64,000 nt of DNA from Acidipropionibacterium sp. (GTDB lineage Bacteria > Actinomycetota > Actinomycetes > Propionibacteriales > Propionibacteriaceae), in NCBI GenBank assembly GCA_022647765.1, contig JALCLH010000001.1, positions 353,480 to 417,479 of the forward strand, read 5' to 3'. This document shows, piece by piece, positions 28,064-39,835 of the stretch (position 1 is the stretch's first letter; each line of letters starts with the position of its first letter). The notes under the pieces were generated by a model, which was given only the letters and a program-made list of their open reading frames with translations, was not told the DNA's origin and ran no database searches. The position numbers were made by a program, and so were the translations under genes.

Positions 28064-28990
28064 ATGGCGTCGATGACACTGTGCCCAGCCCTCGCCGTCC
28101 CGCTGGAGGATTTCTGCGACCATCTGCGGGTGGATCTGCGGAGGTCCCCGAACACGGTGGCCGCCTATCGCGCCGATCTGAGATCGCTGTTCGAGCATGC
28201 CGAGGGCAGCGGAGTGACCCGGCTGGGGGAGATCGATGTGAGCACTTTGCGGACCTGGCTGGCCGACGGCCGGCGCTCCGACGAGGCTCCGGCCACCCTT
28301 CAGCGGCACTGGGCCAGCTCCCGGGTGTTCTTCCGGTGGGCCTGCGCCGAGGGGCTCATCGGCGCCGACCCGGCCGCCCGGCTCAAGGCCGCCAAGGTGC
28401 CCCGCCGGCTGCCGCGCACCCTCGGGGTGGAGCAGGCGCGACGCATCCTCGATGACGCCGTCGCATCGGCCAGGGCCGATGAGTCGCCCAAGGGGGTTCG
28501 CGACGCCGCGATCCTGGAGGTGCTCTACGGCTCGGGGATCCGGGTGGGGGAGCTGTGCGGTCTGGATCTGGGCTCTCTGGATCGGTCCCGGGCGACCCTC
28601 CGGGTGCTCGGCAAGGGTTCCAAGGAGCGCACCGTGCCGCTCGGGGATCCCGGCTGGCGGGCGCTGGAGGCATGGTTGTCGCGCCGGGACGAATGGGTGA
28701 CGCCGTCCTCGGGTGAGGCGGTCCTGCTGGGTGCCCGGGGGGCCCGGATCGATCAGCGGGTGGTCCGCCGGGTGGTCCATCAGCATCTGCGCGCCGACCG
28801 GGACGCCCCGGATCTGGGGCCGCACGGCCTGCGTCACGCGATGGCCACCCACCTGCTGGAGGGCGGCGCGGACCTGCGCAGCGTCCAGGAGATCCTCGGC
28901 CACGAATCCCTGGCCACCACGCAGATCTACACCCATGTCTCCGCCGAACGGCTCCGGCAGGCCTTCAACCAGGCCCATCCCAGGGCATGA
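28064..28990 (+). CDS. xerC: Tyrosine recombinase XerC
   Basis: Resolves chromosome dimers at dif together with XerD. It has 308 residues: the N-terminal SAM-like DNA-clamp domain and the C-terminal catalytic domain. The catalytic set is complete: R in YGSGIRVGEL near residue 160, K in GKGSKERTVPL, HGLRH near 253, the second H in ILGHES and Y in IYTHVS near 288. The position just before an M23 peptidase and rpsB is standard in actinobacteria and argues for housekeeping XerC, not a phage integrase. GAGGAG lies 9 bases before ATG. Confidence 0.9.
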   Translation: MASMTLCPALAVPLEDFCDHLRVDLRRSPNTVAAYRADLRSLFEHAEGSGVTRLGEIDVSTLRTWLADGRRSDEAPATLQRHWASSRVFFRWACAEGLIGADPAARLKAAKVPRRLPRTLGVEQARRILDDAVASARADESPKGVRDAAILEVLYGSGIRVGELCGLDLGSLDRSRATLRVLGKGSKERTVPLGDPGWRALEAWLSRRDEWVTPSSGEAVLLGARGARIDQRVVRRVVHQHLRADRDAPDLGPHGLRHAMATHLLEGGADLRSVQEILGHESLATTQIYTHVSAERLRQAFNQAHPRA

Positions 28991-28998
28991 ATCGCTGC

Positions 28999-30045
28999 TC
29001 ATCGCGACAGGTGCGGTAAGGGGTCGATGAGCGCGCCGCCGCGCTCCAGGCCCAGATGGAGGTGGCATCCGGTGGAGTACCCGGTGCTGCCCACCCGGCC
29101 GATCGGCTGGCCGCGCAGCACCACCGAGCCGGTCGCCGCACCGGGCTCCGACAGGTGGTTGTAGGTGGTCCGCCACCTCGTTCCAGCTATCTGGCCGTGG
29201 TCGACGATCACCCGGTATCCCCATGCCGGGCTGTATCCGGAGAACACCACCCGGCCGGTGGCGCCGGCGCGGATCGGGGTGCCGCAGGGGGAGGCGAGGT
29301 CGACGCCGTCATGCAACTTCCAGACTCCGCGCACCGGATGGAGGCGCATGCCGAACATGGAGGTGACCGGGCCGGGCACCGGTCTCAGGAAGGTGCCGGG
29401 CTGACCGGCTCCGGTGGCCAACGGCATGCCGACCCCGTCGTTGATAGGAGGGCCGGTGACCGGAGGAGGAGCGGTCGGACGGTGGTCGGCCGGGTAGAGC
29501 CGCACCTGGGCACCGGTACCGGCTCCGGCTCCATCGCTGGCCGTCGATAGCAGCGACATCGGATCCAGGTAGTCGCGACCGCGCAGCAGACCCCAGTGCA
29601 GGCAGGTCCTGGCGCAGTGCGTGCCGGCAGTCATCCTTCCAATGATCTGGCCGGCGGCGACCGCCTGCCCGACCGTCACCGTCGCGCTCACCGGCAGATG
29701 GGTGGTGCGCCGACCGTCGGCCAGCTGCACCACGACCACGGGGGTGCCCGCCACCGGGCCGGCAACCGTCACCACCCCGGCCGTCACGGTGCGCACCGGC
29801 TCGCCCACCGTCGCGGCGAGGTCGACGCCGCGGTGCCCGGCCAGCCAGGGTTGGGGAGGCGGGTCGAAGGATTTCAGCACCTCACCGTCCACTGGCGGGG
29901 CGGAGCGCGGCGGTGGGCCGGTGTCGTCCGCCCGCGCCCGGGCCGCAGTGGTCGAGGTGAGGGTCATGGCGAGCGGCACCGCCAGCACCGCACAGATCAG
30001 GGTGACCGCCCATTGACGGGCGGAGGTTGCAAGAACTTCTCTCAT
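28999..30045 (-). CDS. Secreted peptidase with two M23 (LytM) domains
   Basis: A 348-residue exported cell-wall hydrolase. An N-terminal signal peptide ends near AARARA. Two M23 modules follow. The first (residues about 65-165) keeps HRGVD but has CLHWG where HxH is expected, so one zinc ligand is missing. The second (about 235-345) is complete with HDGVD and HLHLG. The first module may bind rather than cut, or regulate. The start ATG lies in the loop of a perfect hairpin and has no ribosome site. It is convergent with xerC. Confidence 0.87.
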   Translation of the reverse strand: MREVLATSARQWAVTLICAVLAVPLAMTLTSTTAARARADDTGPPPRSAPPVDGEVLKSFDPPPQPWLAGHRGVDLAATVGEPVRTVTAGVVTVAGPVAGTPVVVVQLADGRRTTHLPVSATVTVGQAVAAGQIIGRMTAGTHCARTCLHWGLLRGRDYLDPMSLLSTASDGAGAGTGAQVRLYPADHRPTAPPPVTGPPINDGVGMPLATGAGQPGTFLRPVPGPVTSMFGMRLHPVRGVWKLHDGVDLASPCGTPIRAGATGRVVFSGYSPAWGYRVIVDHGQIAGTRWRTTYNHLSEPGAATGSVVLRGQPIGRVGSTGYSTGCHLHLGLERGGALIDPLPHLSR

Positions 30046-30057
30046 ACTGAAGTTCTT
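30031..30057 (-). promoter_or_regulatory. Hairpin around the M23 start codon
   Basis: AAGAACTT (30031-30038) and AAGTTCTT (30050-30057) form a perfect 8-bp inverted repeat with an 11-base loop that contains the ATG. In RNA the start codon would be displayed in the loop; in DNA it could be a repressor site. Confidence 0.55.
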
Positions 30058-30136
30058 GTGGTCGAAGACCCGATCTGCCGCTTTTGAGGAAATCTGTGGA
30101 CAACTTTTTCCCGCCCGCGCAGAATCGGCGGGCCTG

Positions 30137-30166
30137 TGGACAACTCCAGGGACCACGACGTACACT
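30137..30166 (+). promoter_or_regulatory. Promoter of rpsB-tsf
   Basis: TGGACA (30137-30142) and TACACT (30161-30166) are separated by 18 bp. The -35 lies in the 12-mer CTGTGGACAACT, which also occurs 40 bp upstream at 30094, where CAGAAT 17 bp further on may be a second -10. A tandem promoter is plausible for a ribosomal operon. Confidence 0.55.
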
Positions 30167-30174
30167 AGCCCGGC

Positions 30175-30194
30175 AGCCCGGGCCTCCCCGGGCT
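30175..30194 (+). promoter_or_regulatory. Leader hairpin of rpsB
   Basis: AGCCCGGG, loop CCTC and CCCGGGCT form a perfect 8-bp stem close to the predicted transcript start. About 150 bases of leader follow before rpsB. It could be an autoregulatory element for S2 or a 5' stabiliser; I know of no described match. Confidence 0.45.
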
Positions 30195-30343
30195 GACTTC
30201 GCATGCGTCCGTCTCCCTCATCGGAGGCCGGAATCACGGTCCCGCCCAGGCGGGCAGCTCCCGGCGACGCATCAGGCGGTGGCGAGACTCGTCACCGGAC
30301 AACCGTCGGCGCTTCCGTGCGCCCTGAGGAAAGGACGAGCCCC

Positions 30344-31294
30344 ATGGCCGTCGTCACCACCCGTCAGCTGCTCGAGAGCGGCGTCCACTTCGGACATCAG
30401 ACCCGCCGCTGGAACCCGAAGATGAAGCGCTTCATCTTCACCGAGCGCAACGGCATCTACATCATCGACCTCCACCAGTCGCTGAGCTACATCGACAAGG
30501 CCTACGCCTTCATCAAGAAGACCGTCGCCAACGGCGGCCAGGTCCTCTTCGTCGGCACCAAGAAGCAGGCCCAGGAGGCCATCGCCGAGCAGGCCGCCCG
30601 CGTCGACATGCCCTTCGTCAACCAGCGCTGGCTCGGTGGCATGCTCACCAACTTCCAGACCATCTCCAAGCGGATCGCCCGGCTCAAGGAGCTCGAGGCG
30701 ATGGACTTCGAGAACGTCGCCGCCTCCGGTCTCACGAAGAAGGAGCTGCTGATGCTCTCCCGTGAGAAGGACAAGCTGGCCAAGGACCTGGGCGGCATCC
30801 GCGACATGCCCAAGACCCCGCAGGCGGTCTGGATCGTCGACACCAAGAAGGAGCACCTGGCCGTCGACGAGGCGCGCAAGCTGCACATCCCGGTGGTCGC
30901 CATCCTGGACACCAACTGCGACCCCGACGAGGTCGACTACGCCATCCCAGGCAATGACGACGCCATCCGCTCTGTCTCGCTGCTCACCAGGATCGTCGCC
31001 GACGCCGTCGCCGAGGGCCTGATGGAGCGCTCGAAGGGCAAGGAGTCCACCGAGGAGAACACCGGCGCCGAGCCGATGCCCGACTGGGAGCGCGAGCTCC
31101 TGGAGGGCTCCGAGAAGTCCGAGAAGGGTGAGGACGCCGAGAAGACCGAGCAGTCCGACCCCCAGGCCGCCCAGCTCGCCACCGAGGTGGAGACCGCCGC
31201 CGAGGCCCCCGCCCCGGCTGCCGAGGCCCCCGTCGCCGAGCCGGCTGCCGAGGCTCCCAAGCCGGTCCCGGCCGCCCCCGCGGAGAACAACTGA
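30344..31294 (+). CDS. rpsB: Ribosomal protein S2
   Basis: Small-subunit protein binding 16S rRNA near S1 or its actinobacterial counterpart. The family core is complete ([48 protein letters not shown]). At 316 residues it is longer than the usual 250-280 because of a C-terminal tail of about 70 residues rich in Glu, Ala and Pro. The leader contains GAGGAAAGGA before ATG. It forms an operon with tsf, 36 bases downstream. Confidence 0.97.
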   Translation: MAVVTTRQLLESGVHFGHQTRRWNPKMKRFIFTERNGIYIIDLHQSLSYIDKAYAFIKKTVANGGQVLFVGTKKQAQEAIAEQAARVDMPFVNQRWLGGMLTNFQTISKRIARLKELEAMDFENVAASGLTKKELLMLSREKDKLAKDLGGIRDMPKTPQAVWIVDTKKEHLAVDEARKLHIPVVAILDTNCDPDEVDYAIPGNDDAIRSVSLLTRIVADAVAEGLMERSKGKESTEENTGAEPMPDWERELLEGSEKSEKGEDAEKTEQSDPQAAQLATEVETAAEAPAPAAEAPVAEPAAEAPKPVPAAPAENN

Positions 31295-31330
31295 GCCGTC
31301 AACCCACACCACGACAGGAATCAATCACAG

Positions 31331-32143
31331 ATGGCAATCAAAGCTGCTGATGTCAAGAAGCTCCGCGACGCCACCGGTGCCGGGATGATGGACGCGAAGA
31401 AGGCGTTGACCGAGGCCGATGGCGACTTCGACAAGGCCGTTGACGTGCTGCGCGTCTCCGGGGCTGCCAAGGCCGCCAAGCGCTCCGACCGCGAGGCCAG
31501 CAATGGCCTGGTCGCCGCCTCGGGCCACGCCCTGGTCCACATCGGCTCCGAGACCGACTTCGTCGCCAAGAACGCCGAGTTCATGGCCACCGCCGACCAG
31601 ATCGCCCAGGCCGTCGAGGCCGCCAAGGCCGATGGGAAGGACGCCGCCGGCGCTGTCGCGCTGCCCGACGGGCAGACCGTCTCGCAGACCCTCGGCGCGC
31701 TGGCCGCCAAGATCGGCGAGAAGATCGAGCTGGCCGATGCCGCCTACTTCGACGGCGATGCCGAGGTCTACCTCCATCGTCGCTCCCAGGACCTGCCCCC
31801 GCAGGTCGGCGTGATGGTCGCCTACACCGGCGACGACGTCGAGACGATCCACAGCATCTGCCTGCAGATCGCCGCGATGAGCCCCCGCTGGCTGTCCCGC
31901 GAGGAGGTCCCGGCCGAGGTCATCGAGCACGAGCGCACCGTCGCCCGCGACATCGCCGTGGAGGAGGGCAAGCCCGCCAAGATCATCGACCGGATCATCG
32001 AGGGACGCCTGGGCGGCTTCTTCAAGGAGAACTGCCTGCTCGAGCAGGCCGCCGTCTCCGACGACAAGAAGACCGTGGAGAAGATCCTCAAGGAGGCCGG
32101 TGTCACCGTGACCCGCTTCGTGAGGTTCTCCGCCGGCGACTGA
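31331..32143 (+). CDS. tsf: Elongation factor Ts
   Basis: Nucleotide exchange factor for EF-Tu. It has 270 residues with the N-terminal UBA-like domain ([18 protein letters not shown]), the TDFVAKN motif that contacts EF-Tu, and the dimerisation domain. It is followed by a strong terminator that separates rpsB-tsf from pyrH. Confidence 0.97.
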   Translation: MAIKAADVKKLRDATGAGMMDAKKALTEADGDFDKAVDVLRVSGAAKAAKRSDREASNGLVAASGHALVHIGSETDFVAKNAEFMATADQIAQAVEAAKADGKDAAGAVALPDGQTVSQTLGALAAKIGEKIELADAAYFDGDAEVYLHRRSQDLPPQVGVMVAYTGDDVETIHSICLQIAAMSPRWLSREEVPAEVIEHERTVARDIAVEEGKPAKIIDRIIEGRLGGFFKENCLLEQAAVSDDKKTVEKILKEAGVTVTRFVRFSAGD

Positions 32144-32181
32144 GCTCGCCGGGAGGAGCCGGCGAGCGCCGGCAGGAATCG

Positions 32182-32217
32182 CGCCAGGGGCCCCGTCATC
32201 CGACGGGGCCCCTGGCG
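32182..32217 (+). terminator. Terminator of rpsB-tsf
   Basis: A perfect 16-bp stem, 32182-32197 with 32202-32217 (CGCCAGGGGCCCCGTC and its complement), has the 4-base loop ATCC and is followed by TTCTCGCC. The stem is very strong and the T tract weak, as is common in high-GC actinobacteria. Confidence 0.85.
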
Positions 32218-32254
32218 TTCTCGCCTCCCGGCTCGCGATGCCCGGCAGAATCGG

Positions 32255-32260
32255 TAAGCT
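32255..32260 (+). promoter_or_regulatory. -10 box upstream of pyrH
   Basis: TAAGCT lies 34 bp before the pyrH ATG, after the tsf terminator. pyrH has its own AGGAG ribosome site, so this would be a normal, led transcript for pyrH-frr. Confidence 0.45.
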
Positions 32261-32294
32261 GAGACGACGGAACTGCCCCGACTCAGGAGAGACG

Positions 32295-33008
32295 ATGCCC
32301 ACTCCCTACCACCGTGTCCTGCTCAAGCTGTCCGGAGAGGTCTTCGGCGGCGGCCGGGTCGGCGTCGACCCGCTGGTCGTCGCCGAGAAGGCTCGTGAGA
32401 TCGCCGAGGTGGTCAACGACGGGGTTCAGGTCGCCGTCGTCGTCGGCGGCGGGAACTTCTTCCGCGGCGCCGAGCTCCAGCAGGGAGGCATGGATCGCGA
32501 CCGGGCCGACTACATGGGCATGCTCGGCACCGTGATGAACTGTCTGGCCCTCCAGGACTTCTGCGAGAAGGAGGGGATCGTCACCCGCGTCCAGACCGCC
32601 ATCACGATGGGCCAGGTCGCCGAGCCCTACATCCCCCGCAAGGCCGAGCGCCATCTCGAGAAGGGCCGCGTGGTGATCTTCGGCGCCGGCTCGGGGATGC
32701 CCTACTTCTCCACCGACACCGTCGCCGCCCAGCGCGCCCTGGAGATCGGCGCCGAGGCGCTGCTGATGGGCAAGCAGGGCACCGACGGCGTCTACGACTG
32801 CGACCCGCAGACCCACCCGGAGGCGAAGAAGTTCGACGAGCTGACCTACGATGAGTTCCTGGCGCGGGATCTCAAGGTGGCCGACGCCACCGCGGTGGCG
32901 ATGGCGCGCGACAATGACCTCACGATGATCTTCTTCGACCTCGAGAAGCACGGGAACATCGCCCGGGTTGTCGCCGGGGAGCCGATCGGGACCACGGTTC
33001 ATCGGTGA
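32295..33008 (+). CDS. pyrH: UMP kinase
   Basis: Phosphorylates UMP to UDP; a hexameric amino-acid-kinase-fold enzyme. It has 237 residues with [11 protein letters not shown] at the N terminus, [37 protein letters not shown] and [16 protein letters not shown]. The ATG follows AGGAGAG. frr lies 70 bases downstream; the pyrH-frr pair is near universal. Confidence 0.97.
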   Translation: MPTPYHRVLLKLSGEVFGGGRVGVDPLVVAEKAREIAEVVNDGVQVAVVVGGGNFFRGAELQQGGMDRDRADYMGMLGTVMNCLALQDFCEKEGIVTRVQTAITMGQVAEPYIPRKAERHLEKGRVVIFGAGSGMPYFSTDTVAAQRALEIGAEALLMGKQGTDGVYDCDPQTHPEAKKFDELTYDEFLARDLKVADATAVAMARDNDLTMIFFDLEKHGNIARVVAGEPIGTTVHR

Positions 33009-33078
33009 GACCCGCGGCCTGCGTCGCACCGCACACTCAGGCATCACACACCCAGACAAGACGGATGAAGGATCAGCA

Positions 33079-33636
33079 GTGAGTTCAGACATCATCAAGG
33101 ACGCCGGCGTCAAGATGGCCTCCGCCGTCGATCACGCACGCGAGGAGTTCGCCGCGATCCGCACCGGCCGTGCGAACCCGGCGATGTTCAACCACATCAT
33201 GGTGGACTACTACGGCTCGATGACGCCGCTCCAGCAGCTGGCCACCTTCCAGGTGCCAGAGGCCCGCACGGTGCTCATCGCCCCCTACGACAAGAGTTCG
33301 GTGAGCGCCGTCGAGAAGGCGGTCCGCGACTCCGATCTCGGCGTCAACCCCTCCAGCGACGGCAATATCGTCCGATGTGTGCTGCCGGCCCTCACCGAGG
33401 AGCGGCGCAAGGAGTACATCAAGATGGCCAAGGCGAAGGCCGAGGAGGGCCGGATCTCGGTGCGCGGCATCCGCCGCGCCTCCAACGACTCCCTCAAGAA
33501 GCAGGAGAAGGACAAGGAGATCACCGAGGACCAGCTGACCCGCGCCGAGAAGGAGCTGGACCAGGTCACCAAGCGCCATGTCGACGAGATCGACGCCCTG
33601 CTCAAGGCCAAGGAGTCCGAGCTGCTCGAGATCTGA
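33079..33636 (+). CDS. frr: Ribosome recycling factor
   Basis: Splits post-termination ribosomes with EF-G. It has 185 residues with the conserved RTGRANPAMF and IRRASNDSLKK regions that form the long helical domain. The GTG start has AAGGA six bases upstream. Confidence 0.97.
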   Translation: MSSDIIKDAGVKMASAVDHAREEFAAIRTGRANPAMFNHIMVDYYGSMTPLQQLATFQVPEARTVLIAPYDKSSVSAVEKAVRDSDLGVNPSSDGNIVRCVLPALTEERRKEYIKMAKAKAEEGRISVRGIRRASNDSLKKQEKDKEITEDQLTRAEKELDQVTKRHVDEIDALLKAKESELLEI

Positions 33637-33654
33637 GCTCCTCAGGACATCATT

Positions 33655-34539
33655 GTGACCAGCACACCGCAACCCGATCCCGGCCCCGTGGAAGGCCGTC
33701 CCCCGGGTAGAACTCCCAGGGCCGGCCGGGACCTGCCCGCCGCGATCATCACCGGAGTCGTGCTGATCGTCATCGTGGTCGGGACGGTGCTGTGGTGGCA
33801 CTGGGGATTCGTCATCTTCATCGCCCTGGCCCTGTCGGCCGGAGTCGTGGAGCTGCACCGGGCGATGGCCCGGATCGGGATGCACTCGGCCCAGCTGCCC
33901 ATCATCGGCGGTGCCGTCGTCATGGTGCTGGGAGCCTTCGCGGCGGCCGCTCACGACCTGCCGGTCGACGCCAGCACCTACCTCATCGCCTGCCTGGGGC
34001 TGACCTCGGCGGTGTGCATGCTGTGGCGGCTGCCCGGAGGGTCGAAGGGATTCGTCGGCGACGCGGCGGCCAGCCTGTTCACCATCGCGTACCTGCCCCT
34101 GATGGGGTCCTTCATCCCGTTGATGATGGCCGACAGCCTCGGCTCCCGGCGGATCGTCTCCTGGCTGCTGTGCGTGATCGCCTCCGACACCGGGGGCTAC
34201 GCGATCGGCGTCATCTTCGGCAAGCACCCGATGGCCCCCAGGATCAGCCCGAAGAAGAGCTGGGAGGGGATGGCGGGCTCGGTCGGCGGCGCCATGCTGG
34301 TCGGCGCCGGCTGCGCGGCATGGATCCTGTCGACGCCGGTATGGGTCGGGATCGTCCTGGGCGGAGTACTGTCGGTGGCTGCCACCTGTGGAGACCTTGT
34401 CGAGTCGATGATCAAACGCGACGTCGGGTTGAAGGACATGTCCAACTTCCTGCCCGGCCATGGCGGCGTGATGGATCGTCTCGACTCCATGCTGCTGTCG
34501 GCCCCCTTCGCGTGGGCCGTGATGTCCCTGTGCCTATGA
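33655..34539 (+). CDS. cdsA: Phosphatidate cytidylyltransferase
   Basis: Makes CDP-diacylglycerol for phospholipid synthesis. It has 294 residues: a disordered Pro-rich N terminus of about 28 residues, then about eight membrane helices. The signature is present as SPKKSWEG followed by GDLVESMIKRDVGLKDMSNFLPGHGGVMDRLDS with its conserved acidic residues (seen here as the GDLVES and GHGGVMDR blocks). The start is GTG. rlmN follows after 35 bases. Confidence 0.95.
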   Translation: MTSTPQPDPGPVEGRPPGRTPRAGRDLPAAIITGVVLIVIVVGTVLWWHWGFVIFIALALSAGVVELHRAMARIGMHSAQLPIIGGAVVMVLGAFAAAAHDLPVDASTYLIACLGLTSAVCMLWRLPGGSKGFVGDAAASLFTIAYLPLMGSFIPLMMADSLGSRRIVSWLLCVIASDTGGYAIGVIFGKHPMAPRISPKKSWEGMAGSVGGAMLVGAGCAAWILSTPVWVGIVLGGVLSVAATCGDLVESMIKRDVGLKDMSNFLPGHGGVMDRLDSMLLSAPFAWAVMSLCL

Positions 34540-34574
34540 GCCGACCAGGGCCTATGAACTGACCAGGAGTACCG

Positions 34575-35792
34575 ATGCCCACCGAACCGCGTCCCGCCGT
34601 CTCATCCTCGGGGCTGGTGCTGCCGATCACGCCGTTGGCCGAGCCCGGCACGGAGATGCCCGTGGTGGTGCGCAGCCCCCGCCGCAGCAAGCCTCCGCGC
34701 CATTGGATCGACCTGACGGTCGACGAGCGCGTCGAGGCGGTCAAGGAGATGGGGCTGCCCGCCTTCCGGGCCCGCCAGATCTCCGAGCATGTCTTCGCCC
34801 GCCACGAGCTGGACCCGCAGCAGTGGACCGATCTTCCCAAGGCGCTGCGCACCCCGCTCGCCGAGGCGTGGTTCCCGTCTCTGCTCACCGAGGTGTCGCG
34901 GCAGTCCTGCGACAACGGCACCACGGTCAAGACGCTGTGGAGGCTGCACGGCGGCTCCTTGGTGGAGTCGGTGCTGATGCACTACCCGGCCACCCGGCAC
35001 GCCTCGGCGCGCACCACCCTGTGCATCTCCTCCCAGGCCGGCTGCGGGATGGCCTGCCCGTTCTGCGCCACCGGCCAGGGCGGCATCCAGCGCAATATGT
35101 CCACCGCCGAGATCGTCGCCCAGCTGCTGGCCGCCGACCATCTCCTGGAGTCGGGCTCGGTGCCGGGGGCCCAGCGGGTCTCCAACATCGTCTTCATGGG
35201 AATGGGCGAGCCGATGGCCAACTACCGTTCGGTGCTGTCGGCGGTGCGGACCTTCATCGCGCCGGCTCCGCACGGGATCGGGATGAGCGCCCGCGGGATC
35301 ACGGTCTCCACGGTGGGTCTCATCCCGCGGATCAAGGCCTTCACCGAGGAGGGCATCCCGGCCACCCTGGCGGTCTCCCTGCACGCTCCCGACGACGAGC
35401 TGCGCGACGAGCTCATTCCCGCCAACCGGCGCTGGAAGGTCGACGACCTGCTGGACGCCGCCTGGGAGTATGCGCACACCACCGGCCGGCGGGTCTCCAT
35501 CGAGTACGCCCTGATGCGCGACATCAACGACCAGGCCGATCGGGCCGCCATGCTGGCCCGTCAGCTCCGCCGCCGGGGCGACTGGACCTGGGCCCACGTC
35601 AACCTCATCCCGCTGAACCCGACCCCGGGCTCCCGCTGGACGGCGTCCCGTCCGGAGGATCAGGACGCCTTCGTCGAGACCCTGGAGCGTTGGAAGATCC
35701 CGGTCACCGTCCGCGACACCCGCGGATCGGAGATCGACGGGGCCTGCGGGCAGCTGGCCGCCCGCGGCCGGGTCGAGGGAATGGGCGTCTGA
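34575..35792 (+). CDS. rlmN: 23S rRNA/tRNA adenine-C2 methyltransferase RlmN
   Basis: Radical-SAM enzyme methylating A2503 of 23S rRNA. It has 405 residues. The iron-sulfur motif C-x3-C-x2-C is in [11 protein letters not shown]; the methyl-carrying Cys is in IDGACGQLA near the C terminus; GMGEPMANY is the GGE-like motif. The first 40 residues are an extension not usual in the family. AGGAG precedes ATG. Confidence 0.95.
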   Translation: MPTEPRPAVSSSGLVLPITPLAEPGTEMPVVVRSPRRSKPPRHWIDLTVDERVEAVKEMGLPAFRARQISEHVFARHELDPQQWTDLPKALRTPLAEAWFPSLLTEVSRQSCDNGTTVKTLWRLHGGSLVESVLMHYPATRHASARTTLCISSQAGCGMACPFCATGQGGIQRNMSTAEIVAQLLAADHLLESGSVPGAQRVSNIVFMGMGEPMANYRSVLSAVRTFIAPAPHGIGMSARGITVSTVGLIPRIKAFTEEGIPATLAVSLHAPDDELRDELIPANRRWKVDDLLDAAWEYAHTTGRRVSIEYALMRDINDQADRAAMLARQLRRRGDWTWAHVNLIPLNPTPGSRWTASRPEDQDAFVETLERWKIPVTVRDTRGSEIDGACGQLAARGRVEGMGV

Positions 35793-35811
35793 TCCCTTCG
35801 GCTCGGGCCGA

Positions 35812-38418
<2,607 letters not shown>

Positions 38419-38459
38419 GGCCGGCCTGATCGTCTGAGGCGCGTGTCACACTTGGGCCC

Positions 38460-39745
38460 GTGACTGTGCTGCTGGAGGTCCTGGGCGCGCTGGTGTTCTT
38501 CGCGCTCATCATCGTGTCCGTGCTGCTGCACGAGTGCGGCCATTTCATCCCGGCCAAGATCTTCGGCGTCAAGGTGACCGAGTTCTTCGCCGGCTTCGGC
38601 CCACGGATCTGGTCGAGACGCCGGGGGGAGACCGAGTACGGGTTCAAGTGGATTCCGCTGGGCGGGTACGTCAAGCTGGTCGGGATGTACCCGCCGCAGC
38701 GGGAACGGCGTCGCCCCAACTGGCTCACCCGGCTGGCCGACGAGGCCCGCTCGGCCGAGTGGGAGGACATTACCGATGCCGACCGCGGCCGCCTGTTCTG
38801 TCAGAAGCCGGTCTGGCAGCGGCTGGTGGTGATGAGCGGCGGGATCCTCACCAATCTTCTGTTGGCCTTCCTGATCTTCTGGGCGGTCTTCGGGATCTAC
38901 GGGCGCAGCGCCGAGACCACCACGGTGGCGGCGGTGAGCGAGTGCATGATCCCCGCCTCCCGCAGCCAGCAGACCTGCCAGAAGGGGGACGCCGAGACCC
39001 CGGCCCACGCCGTCGGGGCTGCGGGCCGGGGACCGGATCGTCTCCTTCAACGGCGTCTCCGTCGTGTCCTGGGACCAGCTCTCGGGCCTCATCCGGGACA
39101 ACCGCGACGGGCCCGCCGCGATCGTGGTGGAGCGCTCCGGAAAGCCGGTGAGGCTGCCGGCAGACCCGCACCGTGCTCAACCAGGTCACCAACCGGCTGG
39201 CCCCCGGCAGCACGGTGGAGGCGGGATTCCTGGGCTTCGTCCCGGCCACCGAGATCGTGCATTCCGGGCCCGGCGACACCCTGGCCCAGATGTGGACGAT
39301 GTCGGAGCAGTCCCTGTACGCCCTGGTGAGGCTGCCGGTGCTCACCTGGAATGTCGGCGCGGACATGGTCACCGGCCAGGCCCGCAGCGCCTCCAGCCCG
39401 ATGAGCATCGTCGGCGCCTCGCGGGTGGCCGGAGACGTCGCCGGCGACTCCCAGCTGAGCATCGGGGACAAGCTCGCGATCGGGGGAGGCCTGCTGGGAT
39501 CGCTCAACCTGTTCCTGTTCTGGCTCAATGTCGTCCCGCTGCCGCCGATGGACGGCGGTCACATCGCAGGGGCCCTGTACGAGGCCTGCAAGCGCGCCGT
39601 CTGGCGGCTGCGCGGCAGACCGGATCCGGGTCCGGCGGACACCGCGATGATGATCCCGGTGGCCTGGGCGATCGGGGCCGCGATGCTGCTGATGGGGGTC
39701 GTGCTGATCACCGCCGACATCGTCTCCCCGGTGAAGATCTTCTGA
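38460..39745 (+). CDS. rseP: Site-2 protease RseP, frameshifted twice
   Basis: Intramembrane zinc metalloprotease that cuts anti-sigma factors. The zinc motif HECGH is near residue 24 in TM1 and the second metal site is in NVVPLPPMDGGH near the C terminus, with a PDZ domain between. Two +1 shifts fall in the PDZ region: GGGG 39015-39018 (corrected AVGLRAGDRIVSFNGVSVVS) and GG 39159-39160 (corrected RLPQTRTVLNQVT). Corrected length is 427 residues. The start is GTG. It normally sits between dxr and ispG. Confidence 0.9.
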
Positions 39746-39752
39746 CGAGGGG

Positions 39753-39814
39753 AGTGGAGAAATCCACTACTCACTAGTGGAGAAATCCACTACCTTCTAG
39801 TGGAGAACTCCGTC
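39753..39814 (+). repeat. Three 23-bp iterons upstream of the AAA/DUF4143 gene
   Basis: AGTGGA-GAAA-TCCACT, a 6-bp inverted repeat with a 4-base centre, begins at 39753 and 39776. A third, degenerate copy (AGTGGAGAACTCC) begins at 39799. The period is exactly 23 bp, about two helical turns. The array ends just before the promoter of the ATPase gene, so it is probably its operator. Confidence 0.7.
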
Positions 39815-39823
39815 AAGCTCGGA

Positions 39824-39829
39824 TAGCCT
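39824..39829 (+). promoter_or_regulatory. Leaderless -10 box for the AAA/DUF4143 gene
   Basis: TAGCCT ends 6 nt before ATG 39836 and directly follows the iteron array. Confidence 0.45.
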
Positions 39830-39835
39830 GTGGGC

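Noticed and set aside
28064..28990. Tyrosine recombinase as a phage or island integrase
   Set aside because: Its neighbours (M23 peptidase, rpsB) and motifs match the housekeeping xerC locus; no attachment-site duplication or phage gene is nearby.
30095..30143. Two TGTGGACAA sequences (complement TTGTCCACA) resembling actinobacterial DnaA boxes upstream of rpsB
   Set aside because: There are only two, no dnaA or dnaN is nearby, and the second fits better as the -35 of the rpsB promoter.
39753..39814. Regular 23-bp repeats as a small CRISPR array
   Set aside because: The period is too short for repeat plus spacer, the intervening 7 bases are not spacers, and no cas gene is present.
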